NCBI GenBank assembly: GCA_011125455.1
Contig: VKHO01000061.1
Coordinates: forward strand, 1 to 43,450
DNA length: 43,450 nucleotides
Direction: 5' to 3'
Origin: Chlamydiales bacterium STE3
GTDB lineage: Bacteria > Chlamydiota > Chlamydiia > Chlamydiales > Parachlamydiaceae
Under the pieces are notes generated by a model. The model made no database searches and was not told the origin of the DNA. It was given only the letters and a program-made list of their open reading frames with translations. This document shows positions 25,342 through 34,421 of this stretch, one piece after another. The stretch's first letter is position 1, and the number at the start of each line of letters is the position of its first letter. The translations under genes were made by a program, and so were the position numbers.

Positions 25342-25611
25342 TTACCTTCTAAGGTTTAATTTCTTAATTAATGATTGATAACGCTTCGTATCTGTAGAAT
25401 TAAGATAATCAAGCAAGCGTCTTCTCTGGCCCACTAGCTTGAGTAGTGCAAGGCGTGAACCATGGTCTTTAGGAGACCTTTTAAGATGTTCTGTCAACTC
25501 TGCAATTCTTTCAGTAAGAATCGCGATTTGAACGTCTGCCGATCCTGTGTCCTTCTCATGAAGTTGAAATTTTTTGGTAATCTCTTCTTTTGTACCTTTA
25601 TCTAGAGACAT
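25342..25611 (-). CDS. rpsO: Small ribosomal subunit protein uS15
   Basis: This 89-residue S15 protein has the usual length. It begins [21 protein letters not shown] (read in two parts) and carries [36 protein letters not shown] and [12 protein letters not shown]. It binds the central domain of 16S rRNA early in 30S assembly. A GGGGG run 6-10 bases upstream serves as ribosome-binding site. It is followed by the stem-loop and pnp, the common bacterial rpsO-pnp order. Confidence 0.97.
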   Translation of the reverse strand: MSLDKGTKEEITKKFQLHEKDTGSADVQIAILTERIAELTEHLKRSPKDHGSRLALLKLVGQRRRLLDYLNSTDTKRYQSLIKKLNLRR

Positions 25612-26846
25612 TCAAAGAATCCCCCGTTTTTTTGCCCTAGGGCTGTTGTTTTCTTGCGCGTTCCATTTCCGAATTTTAGGTTTGCGATAAGAACATAAAC
25701 TTAGCACAACTCCAAAACAACGATTTAAATCCATTATGGTCAATAAGCAACAAGCTCCTGCGTGTTGCAATAGATTGTAAATAGTACTTTCTTTGAAAAA
25801 GTCTTAAAAGAACGCTTAACTATTGCTAAAATAACATTATAGCAGGGCGGATTAATGAAATCAATAAAATTCAATAAGTAATATGCTTCTCAAGAAGGTT
25901 TGCGGATTGCTATTCTGTGAAACCCTACTCTCAGCATGGGTTTCTCGCTTGATTCTTGCGAAAAAAAAATTTAAGAACGGTCAAAAAATAAGCCTTTCTA
26001 GTACCTTAAGGGGATGCTAACCTTGTTAACGAAGTCTTATTGATGCGCCTTTGTCTAGAGGAAGAGAAGTTTGATAGGTAAAGATTGAGAATGGAGATGA
26101 AAATTTTTTGCATATCTTTAGTTGAGTAAGATAAGAGGCCGGTTATGAGTGACAATAAATGTGCAATTTCTCTCCTGATTTAAATTAGGATATATAAAAT
26201 GGAGGTGCGTAGCGCGAAAAATTTTGCAGTTCCCTTTGGTCTTAGATGATCTTGGCTATTTCCTGCTCCAAGGGGTAGTTATGATGCGAAAAGTGGGGAG
26301 TCTTTAATCGCGGATTTATTGCTACCTAATAGGCTTGCTTTCTGAAGGGTTTTTGCGCCTCTTATTCTGCTTTTAAAGTAGTTTTCCTTTATCCTGGATC
26401 CTATTTTGGGAAGCAGTCGATGCAATCCGCGAAGAAAAAAATCACATAGGGGGTCTTTTTCTTTTTTTTGAAAGGATAGAGTAGCTGCTTTCTTTACTTT
26501 GTATCTTCAATGGCTTTATTAATGAATTCTTTAGCTGGCCTATAGATCTCTATAGAGATAAACTACCACCATGATTGTAGATAAGTTGATGAATGTTTCT
26601 GAAACGCTAGTGATGAATTACTGCTCCTATGCCAATGATTGAAATGCGGCTCTCTGATTTTTCAAGCTTCTTGCTTCCAATGTAGGCAATTTTCAGCGGG
26701 AGCTGGAGAAAAGGCGAGCAATCTGTAATAGGAGGAATTTTTGACAAATGGAGTGTTTTGTGCTTTGAAAAGCGGTATAAGGCGCCCCTTAATCAACCTA
26801 CCAAAGCGTGGCATTTGGTAAAGAAAAAACAATTTTAAAGGAAAAT
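25612..26846. other. 1.2 kb without intact genes
   Basis: No frame here reaches 60 codons. I looked for tRNA, tmRNA and RNase P signatures and saw none. GAAACCC (25919-25925) and GGGTTTC (25938-25944) form a small hairpin. Two short frames near 26570-26840 (MIVDKLMNVSETLVMNY followed by TGA interruptions, and FSGSWRKGEQSVIGGIFDK to a TAA near 26838) look like eroded coding sequence. The upstream part should hold the rpsO promoter. Confidence 0.5.
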
Positions 26847-27119
26847 CTAAACTTTTGTATCTAAAATGACTTCGATAGTATCTGGATATTTTCGGTAAGC
26901 ATCTCTTTTTAGAACCACCTTGAATGGAATTTTTATTCTTCCAGAATGTTTTTCCATTTGTAGTTCGTCCCAGATTTTTTTCTTAAGGTCTTCGCTAACT
27001 GGCTCTTTTTTGTATTTAAGTAGTAATTGCTTGATATACTCTTGCTCTTGATGTCGAAAGACATCGACATCATAAAAAGGATGCTCTTCCGTTTTTTCTT
27101 CCATATCTGCTTGCCTCAT
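26847..27119 (-). CDS. Small charged protein, unknown
   Basis: This 90-residue soluble protein is of unknown family. It is highly charged and contains EEHPFYDVDVFRHQEQEYI, a basic helical middle (KYKKEPVSEDLKKKIWDEL) and a C-terminal strand-like region, IPFKVVLKRDAYRKYPDTI. There is no membrane segment and no signal. A second ATG at 27104 (MEEKTEE) is possible. It diverges from the next gene across 72 bases. The regular amphipathic pattern makes it a likely real gene, but I cannot name a function. Confidence 0.6.
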   Translation of the reverse strand: MRQADMEEKTEEHPFYDVDVFRHQEQEYIKQLLLKYKKEPVSEDLKKKIWDELQMEKHSGRIKIPFKVVLKRDAYRKYPDTIEVILDTKV

Positions 27120-27191
27120 TATTCAACTGTTTAGTAAATTCTTCCCTTTTCGCAAACATACCAAAATGAAGTTTTTAAAGAGGATACCATT

Positions 27192-27866
27192 ATGCATAAA
27201 GAAACTACATATAAGGAAAAACTGGTCCATCTCGGGGAGTGGTTGCCTTCCATTATTGAAACAATCAAAAAAGATTTGAAAAATGAGCACTTAAAGCAAG
27301 ATTTTCAATTTGTTAAAAAATATTTTCCAGGAAAAAACATCAATAAAATTGAATCGGAAGAACTTTCTGGAGCTTACAAAGCTGCTATCGAAGAACAGGA
27401 AAATGGGGAGATGCTTGCAGAGTTTATAGCAAGTCGATGGATTATAAAAAATAGCGATTTATATTACTTCTTTGAAAACTTTCTATCCTCAGTGGATCCT
27501 AATTTCACAGAAATTGTTGAGCTAGACGAACGTAATGGAGAAAAACTCATCGAAGAAGCTACTGTTTCGTTCGGCGCTAAGAGCACATATGTTTTTTCGG
27601 TGCTTAACTCCGTTGCATTTACCCGAGATCAATTTTCGAAACTACAGTCTAATGCCCAGAAAGAAACAGCTACTCAAAATGAAGAACGTGTAGAAAGGGA
27701 AGAGAAAGCGACGATAGAAGGCATGAAAAGAAATCAAGAGAGAGAAATTGCCCGTTTAACGGATAAGTACGAAAAAAAGCTAGCGGGTCTTCAAAAGAAA
27801 TACATTCAAGATGTTGAGCAGCTTAAGCGTCAGGTGGCCAATTTACAAAAAAAACTCCATGTCTAG
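27192..27866 (+). CDS. Coiled-coil protein, unknown
   Basis: This 224-residue protein is soluble and unrecognised. Residues 1-140 are mixed helical (EKLVHLGEWLPSIIETIKK, FASR-like ASRWIIKNSDLYYFFENF). Residues about 150-224 form a long charged coiled coil (EERVEREEKATIEGMKRN, KLAGLQKKYIQDVEQLKRQ). Its stop overlaps the preferred tadA start by 8 bases, so translation is probably coupled. Chlamydiaceae have unknown genes next to tadA, but I cannot confirm that this is one of them. Confidence 0.75.
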   Translation: MHKETTYKEKLVHLGEWLPSIIETIKKDLKNEHLKQDFQFVKKYFPGKNINKIESEELSGAYKAAIEEQENGEMLAEFIASRWIIKNSDLYYFFENFLSSVDPNFTEIVELDERNGEKLIEEATVSFGAKSTYVFSVLNSVAFTRDQFSKLQSNAQKETATQNEERVEREEKATIEGMKRNQEREIARLTDKYEKKLAGLQKKYIQDVEQLKRQVANLQKKLHV

Positions 27867-28329
27867 TTCTGTCGAAGAAGATGAAAAGTACATGTTTGAA
27901 GCCCTTAAAGAGGCTAAGAAAGCCTTTAAGCAGGATGAGGTTCCTGTGGGAGCCGTCCTTGTAAGAAAGGGGCAGATTATTGCAAGAGGGCATAACCAAG
28001 TTGAGTTGTTAAATGACGCTACTGCTCACGCCGAAATGCTCTGCATGACTGCGGGGGAGGCGGTTCTAGAGAATTGGCGCCTTACAGACTCTGTTCTCTA
28101 CTGCACCTTAGAGCCCTGTGCAATGTGCGCCGGAGCTATGTTTCTAACGCGAATTTCGCGTTTAGTTTGGGGCGCTCCTGATCTTCGCCATGGTGCAAAT
28201 GGTAGTTTATTTAACCTGTTTGATAAAGTGCACCCCATACACAACATTGAAGTGAGAGGAGGCGTTTTAGGGGACTTCTCTGCCTATTTGTTGAGGGAAT
28301 TCTTTAAAAAACGCAGGGAATTAGAATGA
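27859..28329 (+). CDS. tadA: tRNA-specific adenosine deaminase
   Basis: This 156-residue protein of the cytidine deaminase fold has HAE at residues 57-59 (Zn ligand His57, catalytic Glu59) and PCAMC at 86-90 (Zn ligands Cys87 and Cys90). VPVGAVLV and a GHN near 44-46 fit TadA. It converts A34 to inosine in tRNA-Arg(ACG). I prefer the ATG at 27859 (MSSSVEEDEK). A longer frame from 27811 would read through coding sequence of the upstream gene and adds 16 unusual residues. The position after pnp-rpsO and unknown genes agrees with the chlamydial order. Confidence 0.93.
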   Translation: MSSSVEEDEKYMFEALKEAKKAFKQDEVPVGAVLVRKGQIIARGHNQVELLNDATAHAEMLCMTAGEAVLENWRLTDSVLYCTLEPCAMCAGAMFLTRISRLVWGAPDLRHGANGSLFNLFDKVHPIHNIEVRGGVLGDFSAYLLREFFKKRRELE

Positions 28330-28553
28330 AGTTAGAAGCCCTATTAGCTGAGTTAATCGAGTTCCAACAGCATAAACTTCTTGAGCAGGGGCGGCGTATT
28401 ATTCCCTTGCTTACCCCTGAAGATATCCTGCAGCCAAACGATTATCCTGAGTTAGAGTTTAATCCTCAGTTTCGTTATGAGGAGGGAGTTTTGTCGGGTT
28501 TGCTCACCGTCCAGGCTGCTTACAATGCAACAAAAAGAGAGGCTGAGGACTAG
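28326..28553 (+). CDS. Small unknown protein, coupled to tadA
   Basis: This 75-residue protein starts at an ATG overlapping the tadA stop (ATGA). It is acidic, with LLAELIEFQQHKLLEQGRR as an amphipathic helix and then a conserved-looking LTPEDILQPNDYPELEFNP. It ends in a helix, LSGLLTVQAAYNATKR. It has no membrane segment. The tight coupling to tadA supports a real gene; the function is unknown. Its stop codon shares the palindrome CTAG with the stop of the convergent gene. Confidence 0.7.
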   Translation: MKLEALLAELIEFQQHKLLEQGRRIIPLLTPEDILQPNDYPELEFNPQFRYEEGVLSGLLTVQAAYNATKREAED

Positions 28554-29116
28554 TTTTCTGTTAGCGTGATGAGTTGTTTTTTTTGATTTTCGATAATTTG
28601 GAATAAAGCAGCGCGCTTGTCTTTTTCGTTTGACGAATTCTTTTCAATCTCCTCATACTTTAACAAAGTCTGCCTTGTCAATATATCAACCTCTTCTTTT
28701 GAGAAGAGGTATTTTTGCTTTTCTATGGGGGAAAGGGAGGAAGAGAGGTAACGTCTTTTAAGTTTTCTTTTGGTTTTTCTAGCGTTCTCATGGATAGCTT
28801 CAATGCCAGCCCTTAAAGAGCATCCCATCCAGAGCGCTACTAAAGAGAGGCTGCCTGAAATTAAGCAGAGTAATAGCTTAAATGATGAGGAGTAGCCAAA
28901 GATTAATTTAAAATGCCAATTTGGTGAATGGAAAAAGAGAATTTCTGTCAGGCAGAGGAAGATAATGCCAAAAAATAAAAAAGTATTTCTATAGAAAAAA
29001 ACGCGCCTAGAAACGTCTTTATAAAAAGAGGACTCGAATTCTGACCTAGCAAAAGGGGCTAAGTGCAAAGATAAGGAAATTAAGTCTTTGTTTTTTTGAT
29101 CAAAACTATTGCTCAT
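28550..29116 (-). CDS. Two-helix membrane protein, unknown (Inc-like layout)
   Basis: This 188-residue protein has two closely spaced membrane segments, FFYRNTFLFFGIIFLCLTEI (about 40-60) and FKLLLCLISGSLSLVALWM (about 80-98), with a short loop between. A charged cytoplasmic tail follows, with EAIHENARKTKRKLKRRYL and a coiled-coil-like end, ALFQIIENQKKQLITL. The bilobed hydrophobic hairpin recalls chlamydial inclusion-membrane proteins. The arrangement is also common in ordinary membrane proteins, so I give no name. It is convergent with the small gene after tadA and shares its CTAG stop. Confidence 0.7.
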   Translation of the reverse strand: MSNSFDQKNKDLISLSLHLAPFARSEFESSFYKDVSRRVFFYRNTFLFFGIIFLCLTEILFFHSPNWHFKLIFGYSSSFKLLLCLISGSLSLVALWMGCSLRAGIEAIHENARKTKRKLKRRYLSSSLSPIEKQKYLFSKEEVDILTRQTLLKYEEIEKNSSNEKDKRAALFQIIENQKKQLITLTEN

Positions 29117-29230
29117 AACCTTCTTTCAAAATTTTAAAATCAATTCTAATATTATTTGGATTTATTTTCAATAAGCTACTTAATTGTTTTCGAAATAATA
29201 TTTTATTGTTTTGGCCGATTTATGTTTTGC

Positions 29231-29290
29231 ATACAGTTATTTCAGGTGACAACTGTATAAAATTAGCATTGATTTTATCTTTTAAAATCA
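29231..29290. promoter_or_regulatory. Two palindromes upstream of rpmE, candidate control region
   Basis: ATACAGTT (29231-29238) and AACTGTAT (29251-29258) are perfect inverted repeats with a 12-base spacer; the right arm runs into TATAAA. TGATTTTA (29270-29277) and TAAAATCA (29283-29290) form a second perfect pair with a 5-base gap. They lie 30-90 bases before the rpmE start and would suit an operator or a leader hairpin. I do not recognise a known regulator site. Confidence 0.35.
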
Positions 29291-29321
29291 GTAGAATCTG
29301 TCAAAACTGGAGATGTAAACT

Positions 29322-29582
29322 ATGAAAAAAAACACCCATCCTCAATACCGAGAAGTTATTTTTGAAGATTCCGCAACGGGGACTCGTTTTCCATGTGGCT
29401 CTGCCATTCAAACAAAAGAAACAACGACTTATGAAGGGAAAGAATACCCTCTTTATCGCGTATCTGTTTCCTCTGCTTCTCACCCATTTTTTACCGGGAG
29501 CACCAAGCTTGTTGACTCTGAAGGGAGAGTGGAACGCTTTAAGCAGCGCTATCCAAAAAAGCAATCTGACGCTGCAAAATAA
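29322..29582 (+). CDS. rpmE: Large ribosomal subunit protein bL31 (type B-like)
   Basis: This 86-residue protein begins [16 protein letters not shown] and ends with the L31 signature [20 protein letters not shown] and RFKQRYPKK. It has a single cysteine, so it lacks the zinc-binding CxxC of type A L31 and resembles the zinc-free type B. It binds the central protuberance of the 50S subunit. It heads a block followed by prfA and prmC, the same order as in Chlamydiaceae. GGAG about 9 bases upstream is the ribosome-binding site. Confidence 0.95.
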   Translation: MKKNTHPQYREVIFEDSATGTRFPCGSAIQTKETTTYEGKEYPLYRVSVSSASHPFFTGSTKLVDSEGRVERFKQRYPKKQSDAAK

Positions 29583-29614
29583 TTCTAAAGTCAATTTAAT
29601 TACTTACCCAATTT

Positions 29615-30688
29615 ATGTTAAATAGCAAAAAAGTCGAGAAAATGCTTGGGCGCCTTAGCGAGGTTGAAGCATTGCTTGGAGATCCGGCATTGCTCAATGA
29701 TCAAAAAAGATATCGAGCTATGACCCAAGAACATTCTCAGCTTTCAGAAGTAAAAATAGTTGTGGAGCGCTTGGAGAAAGCGCAGAAGGAACTTTCGGAT
29801 AATACACTACTTTTGGGACAAGAGGGCGATAATGACTTTGCGGTTTTTTTGCAAGAAGACATAGGAAAATTGCAACAAGAGATTGTCAATTTAGAAAATA
29901 AGCTGAATCAGCTACTTGTCCCTTCTGATCCTAATGATAGCAGTAATACTATTTTAGAGCTGCGGGCAGGGACAGGAGGGGACGAAGCTGCTTTGTTTGT
30001 CGGTGACTGTGTGAGAATGTATAAGATGTATGCTGATCGCATGGGTTGGAAATATGAACATTTGTCAAGTACTGCATCTGAAATGGGCGGGTTTAAAGAG
30101 TATGTCATGGTTCTTTCTGGCGCAAACGTTTACCGGTATTTAAGGTATGAGGGAGGGACACATCGCGTGCAGCGTGTTCCTGACACTGAGGCTCAAGGGC
30201 GCGTTCACACTTCTGCCATTACTATTGCTGTTCTTTTAGAGCCAGATGCTGATGAAATTGAACTAAATATCGACGAAAGGGATTTGCGTGTCGACACCTA
30301 TCGATCTTCCGGGGCGGGGGGGCAGCACGTCAATACAACAGATAGTGCTGTGCGCTTGACGCACATGCCAACAGGAATTGTTGTGTACTGCCAGGAAGAG
30401 CGCAGTCAGCATAAAAACAAAGAAAAGGCTCTGCGCCTTCTTAAAGCGAAGATAGCAGAGGTTGAGCGGGAGAAGAAAGAAAAAGAAATTTCCGATTCTC
30501 GTTCGTCTCAAGTCGGTTCCGGAGATCGATCAGAAAGAATTCGAACCTACAATTTCCCTCAAAATCGTATTACTGATCATCGGATTAACTTGACTAAGTA
30601 TAACTTAGACTATGTTATGGAAGGTGATCTTGAGGAGATAGGCACATCTTTAATAGCCTACTTTTACGAAAAAATGATGGCCGAGTAG
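29615..30688 (+). CDS. prfA: Peptide chain release factor 1
   Basis: This 357-residue class I release factor has GGQ in [18 protein letters not shown] (the methylated Gln that triggers hydrolysis). The recognition tripeptide PDT, in [18 protein letters not shown], is of the P-x-T type of RF1 and so reads UAA and UAG. The acidic entry [16 protein letters not shown] is also typical. It is directly followed by prmC, whose product methylates the GGQ glutamine. A later ATG (MLGRLSEV) would give a protein 10 residues shorter; I keep the first ATG. Confidence 0.97.
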   Translation: MLNSKKVEKMLGRLSEVEALLGDPALLNDQKRYRAMTQEHSQLSEVKIVVERLEKAQKELSDNTLLLGQEGDNDFAVFLQEDIGKLQQEIVNLENKLNQLLVPSDPNDSSNTILELRAGTGGDEAALFVGDCVRMYKMYADRMGWKYEHLSSTASEMGGFKEYVMVLSGANVYRYLRYEGGTHRVQRVPDTEAQGRVHTSAITIAVLLEPDADEIELNIDERDLRVDTYRSSGAGGQHVNTTDSAVRLTHMPTGIVVYCQEERSQHKNKEKALRLLKAKIAEVEREKKEKEISDSRSSQVGSGDRSERIRTYNFPQNRITDHRINLTKYNLDYVMEGDLEEIGTSLIAYFYEKMMAE

Positions 30689-31537
30689 GTGAAAACGCTA
30701 TCAGAGCTCATTCATCTTTCCGCTAGTTATTTAAAGTTAAAAGGAATCGATTCTGCTCGACGAGTTGCTGAAGACCTCATTGCTGATGCTTTGCACTTAA
30801 AACGTTTAGATCTTTATCTTCTCTACGATCGCCCTATACAAGAAGATGAGTTAACTGAGTTGCGTGTCCGTTTGTCTAGAAGAGCGAAAGGAGAGCCTGC
30901 CCAATACATTTCAGGATTTGTTGATTTCTATGACTGCTGCATTAAAGTGACACCATCAGTTCTGATTCCGAGGCAAGAAACAGAGATTTTAGTCGATAGG
31001 GTTGTAGGAGATCTCGAGCAGACGAGCCTGCAGGGTAAAGTATTGCTGGATTTGTGTTGTGGTTCGGGGTGCATAGGAATTGCTTTAAAAAAACGTTTTC
31101 CTCAATTGCAAGTTGTCTCTTCTGATATTTCGTCCGGTGCTTTAGCGATTGCGAAAGACAATGCTTTTGCGAATGGAGTGGACATTTGTTGGGTGCAAGG
31201 AGACTTTCTGGAGGCTTTGCCTTATCAGCAATTTGACTTTGTTGTTTGTAACCCTCCTTATGTTAGTGAAATTGCTTACGAAACGCTTGACCCATCTGTT
31301 AAATGTTATGAGCCTAAGTTGGCTTTGGTGGCTTCTGATAATGGTTTGTTTTTTTTTAAGCGTTTTGCTTTAGAGGGAAAAAAACTGCTTTCGAGTAAAG
31401 CTAAGGTTTGGTTTGAAATAGGATTTGATCAGGGTAATGCCTTAAATCAAATCTTTCAAGAACCTTTTTGGCGTAACCTCAGGCTTGAAAAGGATTGGGC
31501 TGGGCATGACAGGTTCTTTTCCCTTGAAACTGAATGA
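30689..31537 (+). CDS. prmC: Release factor glutamine methyltransferase
   Basis: This 282-residue SAM methyltransferase has the NPPY motif (VCNPPYVSE) and the SAM-binding LDLCCGSGCIGIAL. It also has VLIPRQETEILVD and the N-terminal helical domain ending RRAKGEPAQYISG. It methylates the GGQ glutamine of release factors and so matches its neighbour prfA. The start is a GTG immediately after the prfA stop (TAG GTG), with no gap, which suggests coupled translation. Confidence 0.95.
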   Translation: MKTLSELIHLSASYLKLKGIDSARRVAEDLIADALHLKRLDLYLLYDRPIQEDELTELRVRLSRRAKGEPAQYISGFVDFYDCCIKVTPSVLIPRQETEILVDRVVGDLEQTSLQGKVLLDLCCGSGCIGIALKKRFPQLQVVSSDISSGALAIAKDNAFANGVDICWVQGDFLEALPYQQFDFVVCNPPYVSEIAYETLDPSVKCYEPKLALVASDNGLFFFKRFALEGKKLLSSKAKVWFEIGFDQGNALNQIFQEPFWRNLRLEKDWAGHDRFFSLETE

Positions 31538-31609
31538 ATTTTTGAGTATGATTAATGGACTTAACCTGAATCGTGATTTTATTTTGCGTCAAGCCACAAC
31601 TTTAAACCT

Positions 31610-32938
31610 ATGCTAAATTTTTTAACAGATAAGATGCAAGGCCTTGTGTCGAAATTGGCCGGCAAAAAAAAACTAACAGAAGAAAATATTTCTGAGGCAA
31701 TGAGCGATGTCAGAATGGCACTGCTTGAGGCCGACGTGAATTATGGCGTTGTTAAAGCTCTTATTAAAAGGGTTAAAGAAAAAGCTGTAGGCGATGCGCT
31801 TTTAAAGTCTGTGACTCCGGGTCAGCAATTTATTAAAATCGTGCACGATGAACTAGTAGCATTGATGGGGCAGCAAGAGGCTGAAATAGATTCGAGCAAA
31901 AAGCCCTCTGTCATTATGTTATGCGGTCTACAGGGTTCTGGTAAAACAACAGCCAGCGCTAAGCTTGCGAAGTTTTTGAAGAAAAAACATGCATCAAAAA
32001 AAGTGCTAATCGCGGCGTGTGATTTGCAACGACCTGCAGCGGTTGAGCAGCTAAGCGTTCTAGCAAAACAGATAGATGTTCCTGTTTTTTCATTGCAGGA
32101 TGAAAAAGATCCTGTAAACGTTGCGAAGTTAGCGTTAGATAAAGCGCACTCCGAATCCTTTGATATGCTTATTATCGATACAGCTGGACGATTGCATATT
32201 GATGAAGAGCTAATGAAGCAGTTGGAACAGATAAAAAAAATCACAATGCCTCAAGAGGTGTTGTTTGTGGCAAATGCTGCACTTGGGCAAGATGCCGTCA
32301 ATACTGCAGCAGAGTTTAATAAACGGATTGAAATTACTGGTTCCATCCTAACCATGTTAGATGGTAATACACGCGGAGGCGCTGCGATATCCATTCGAGA
32401 AGTAACCGGAAAGCCTCTTAAGTTTGAAGGGGTGGGGGAAAAGCTTGACGATCTTCAGGCCTTTAATCCTACCTCTATGGCTGACCGTATACTCGGCATG
32501 GGCGATACAATCAATCTTGTGAAAAGAGCACAAGAGCATATCGACGAGGACGAAGCAAAAAGGCTAGAAAAAAAAATTAGAGATGCCACATTTACATATG
32601 AAGATTATTTGAATCAAATTCAAACCTTCAAAAAAATGGGCCCACTGAAAAGTTTGATTGGAATGCTGCCTGGAGCAAGCCAGTTGAAAAATTTAGATTT
32701 TGATGAGAAAGAATTTTACAAAGTAGAAGCTATCATTCAGTCCATGACACTTGAAGAGCGTGAAGAGAGGTGTGAACTAGCCCCCTCAAGACGCAATCGT
32801 ATTGCTAAAGGAAGTGGAGTCAAGATAGATGATGTTAATAAACTTGTAAAATCTTTTAAACAGGCAAAACAGTTTTTTAAAAATATGCCAAATATGAAAC
32901 AAATGCAAAAGATGATGGGAGGATCCCTATGGCGTTAA
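31610..32938 (+). CDS. ffh: Signal recognition particle protein Ffh
   Basis: This 442-residue SRP GTPase has the N domain with DVRMALLEADVNYGVVKAL, the P-loop GLQGSGKTTASAKLA, the DLQRPAAVEQL block and DTAGRLHID. The M domain begins near 300 (RILGMGD) and ends with the basic SRNRIAKGSG (read SRRNRIAKGSG). It binds signal sequences and 4.5S RNA and targets membrane proteins to FtsY. The usual TKLDGDARGGAAL box reads TMLDGNTRGGAAI, a mild deviation. Its last 10 bases overlap the rpsP start. Confidence 0.97.
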   Translation: MLNFLTDKMQGLVSKLAGKKKLTEENISEAMSDVRMALLEADVNYGVVKALIKRVKEKAVGDALLKSVTPGQQFIKIVHDELVALMGQQEAEIDSSKKPSVIMLCGLQGSGKTTASAKLAKFLKKKHASKKVLIAACDLQRPAAVEQLSVLAKQIDVPVFSLQDEKDPVNVAKLALDKAHSESFDMLIIDTAGRLHIDEELMKQLEQIKKITMPQEVLFVANAALGQDAVNTAAEFNKRIEITGSILTMLDGNTRGGAAISIREVTGKPLKFEGVGEKLDDLQAFNPTSMADRILGMGDTINLVKRAQEHIDEDEAKRLEKKIRDATFTYEDYLNQIQTFKKMGPLKSLIGMLPGASQLKNLDFDEKEFYKVEAIIQSMTLEEREERCELAPSRRNRIAKGSGVKIDDVNKLVKSFKQAKQFFKNMPNMKQMQKMMGGSLWR

Positions 32939-33261
32939 AAATTAGACTGCGACAGCAAGGTCGCAATAACAGGCCGTTTTATCGGGTAGTCGTTGCAGAT
33001 GCACGCTCACCACGTGATGGTAAATATGTTGAAGCTTTAGGGTGGTATAACCCGTTCGAAAGTGACAGCGAAAAAGGTGTGTTTTTGAATCAAGCTCGTA
33101 TCCAACATTGGATGGATCATGGTGCTGAAATTTCAGAAAACGTAGAGTCCCTGCTGCACCGTCAGTTGCCTGCTCTTATGAAAATAAATACAGATAAGCA
33201 AGTAGCTAAACGTGCTAAAGCTTTAGCAAAGCGCAAAAACCGCAAAGTGGCAAAAGCGTAA
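32929..33261 (+). CDS. rpsP: Small ribosomal subunit protein bS16
   Basis: This 110-residue S16 begins [19 protein letters not shown] and has [16 protein letters not shown] and LGWYNPF, all diagnostic. The basic C-terminal extension [17 protein letters not shown] is longer than in E. coli (82 residues). It overlaps the ffh stop by 10 bases. Most bacteria have rimM between rpsP and trmD; here trmD follows after 13 bases with no room for it. Confidence 0.97.
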   Translation: MALKIRLRQQGRNNRPFYRVVVADARSPRDGKYVEALGWYNPFESDSEKGVFLNQARIQHWMDHGAEISENVESLLHRQLPALMKINTDKQVAKRAKALAKRKNRKVAKA

Positions 33262-33274
33262 TCTAAAGTTAATA

Positions 33275-33952
33275 ATGCGTTTTGATATCCTATCATTATT
33301 TCCTGACTACTTCATTGGCCCATTTAATGAAAGTATTCTAAAGCAGGCAATAAAGAAAGGTCTATTGGATGTCCGCCTTATAGATATTCGCGATTATGCG
33401 GAAAATAAATGGCGTAAAGTTGATGATCGCCCCTATGGTGGTGGTCCGGGGATGGTGTTGATGGCAGATCCGGTAGCGAAAGCAATCCGTGCCTCTAAAA
33501 CTGAGAAAAGCCATGTAATTTACCTAACTCCGCAAGGACAACCTTTAACGGCTAAAAAATGCCGCGAGCTTGCAGGAAAAGAGCATCTTATTCTGCTTTG
33601 CGGCCATTATGAAGGGATTGATGAAAGGGTAATCCAAAGTGATGTGGATGAAGAAATTAGTATTGGAGACTATGTTCTGACAAATGGTTGCTTACCCGCA
33701 ATTATTCTCGTAGATGCAGTTTCCCGATTTGTTCCTGCGGTTCTTGGAAGCAAAGAGGCTGCAGAACAAGATTCCTTCGAAGATGGTCTTTTTGATTGTC
33801 CACATTACACCAGACCTGAAATTTTTGAAGGGAGAAAAGTCCCTGATGTATTATTAAATGGTGATCATAAAAAAATTGCCGATTGGCGTAAAGAGATGGC
33901 ATTACAAAAAACAAAGCGCATTCGGCCTGATCTATTAAGAAAGAAGTGTTAA
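33275..33952 (+). CDS. trmD: tRNA (guanine-N1-)-methyltransferase
   Basis: This 225-residue SPOUT methyltransferase begins [13 protein letters not shown]. It has [18 protein letters not shown], the knotted [13 protein letters not shown] and the [17 protein letters not shown] block. It makes m1G37 in tRNAs for CUN, CCN and CGG codons, which prevents +1 frameshifting. The gene lies between rpsP and rplS in the standard order. The canonical G in the NGGEL/NGGLPA part is replaced by NGCLPA, a minor difference. Confidence 0.96.
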   Translation: MRFDILSLFPDYFIGPFNESILKQAIKKGLLDVRLIDIRDYAENKWRKVDDRPYGGGPGMVLMADPVAKAIRASKTEKSHVIYLTPQGQPLTAKKCRELAGKEHLILLCGHYEGIDERVIQSDVDEEISIGDYVLTNGCLPAIILVDAVSRFVPAVLGSKEAAEQDSFEDGLFDCPHYTRPEIFEGRKVPDVLLNGDHKKIADWRKEMALQKTKRIRPDLLRKKC

Positions 33953-33960
33953 GGAGAAAA

Positions 33961-34413
33961 ATGAGCAAGCATCATACGATTCAAAAGTTAGAGAAAAAAC
34001 AGCTAAAAGCAGATCTAGAGATGTTCCACGTAGGTGATACCGTGCGTGTGCATACGCGGATTATTGAAGGTGAGAAAGAGAGAACACAAATCTTTTCTGG
34101 CACTGTGATTGCCCGTAAGGGATCAGGTCTTTCAGAGACGTTTTCTGTTCATCGTGTTGCTTATGGCGAAGGCATGGTTAAAGTATTCCCTCTGCATAGC
34201 CCACGCATTTCAAAAATTGAAGTCGTTAAAGAAGGAAAAGTGCGTCGTAGCAAGCTTTATTACCTAAAAGGTACGACTGGTAAAGCTGCGAAAGTGAAGG
34301 GGCGTGTCGTTGCTAGAAAGGCAACGCCAGCAGCGACTTTAAATCATACAGAAAACTCAGTTGCTAAAGAACAAGCAGAGACTGCAGAAAACCAAATTCA
34401 CTCTGAAGTTTAA
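33961..34413 (+). CDS. rplS: Large ribosomal subunit protein bL19
   Basis: This 150-residue protein has the L19 blocks [20 protein letters not shown] (read in parts), [30 protein letters not shown] and [20 protein letters not shown]-terminal extension of about 35 residues, ending ENQIHSEV, is longer than in E. coli (115 residues). I use the ATG at 33961 because AAGGAGA lies about 5 bases upstream. An earlier ATG at 33946 lies inside trmD. It stabilises the 30S-50S interface. Confidence 0.96.
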   Translation: MSKHHTIQKLEKKQLKADLEMFHVGDTVRVHTRIIEGEKERTQIFSGTVIARKGSGLSETFSVHRVAYGEGMVKVFPLHSPRISKIEVVKEGKVRRSKLYYLKGTTGKAAKVKGRVVARKATPAATLNHTENSVAKEQAETAENQIHSEV

Positions 34414-34421
34414 AAACTTCA

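Noticed and set aside
25612-26846. Possible tmRNA, RNase P RNA or CRISPR array in the gene-free gap
   Set aside because: None of the conserved RNA blocks and no regularly spaced repeats were seen.
27811-27858. Extended TadA start at 27811
   Set aside because: The added residues (MLSSLSVRWPIYKKNS) lie within the upstream coiled-coil gene and are not like TadA; the ATG at 27859 gives the normal length.
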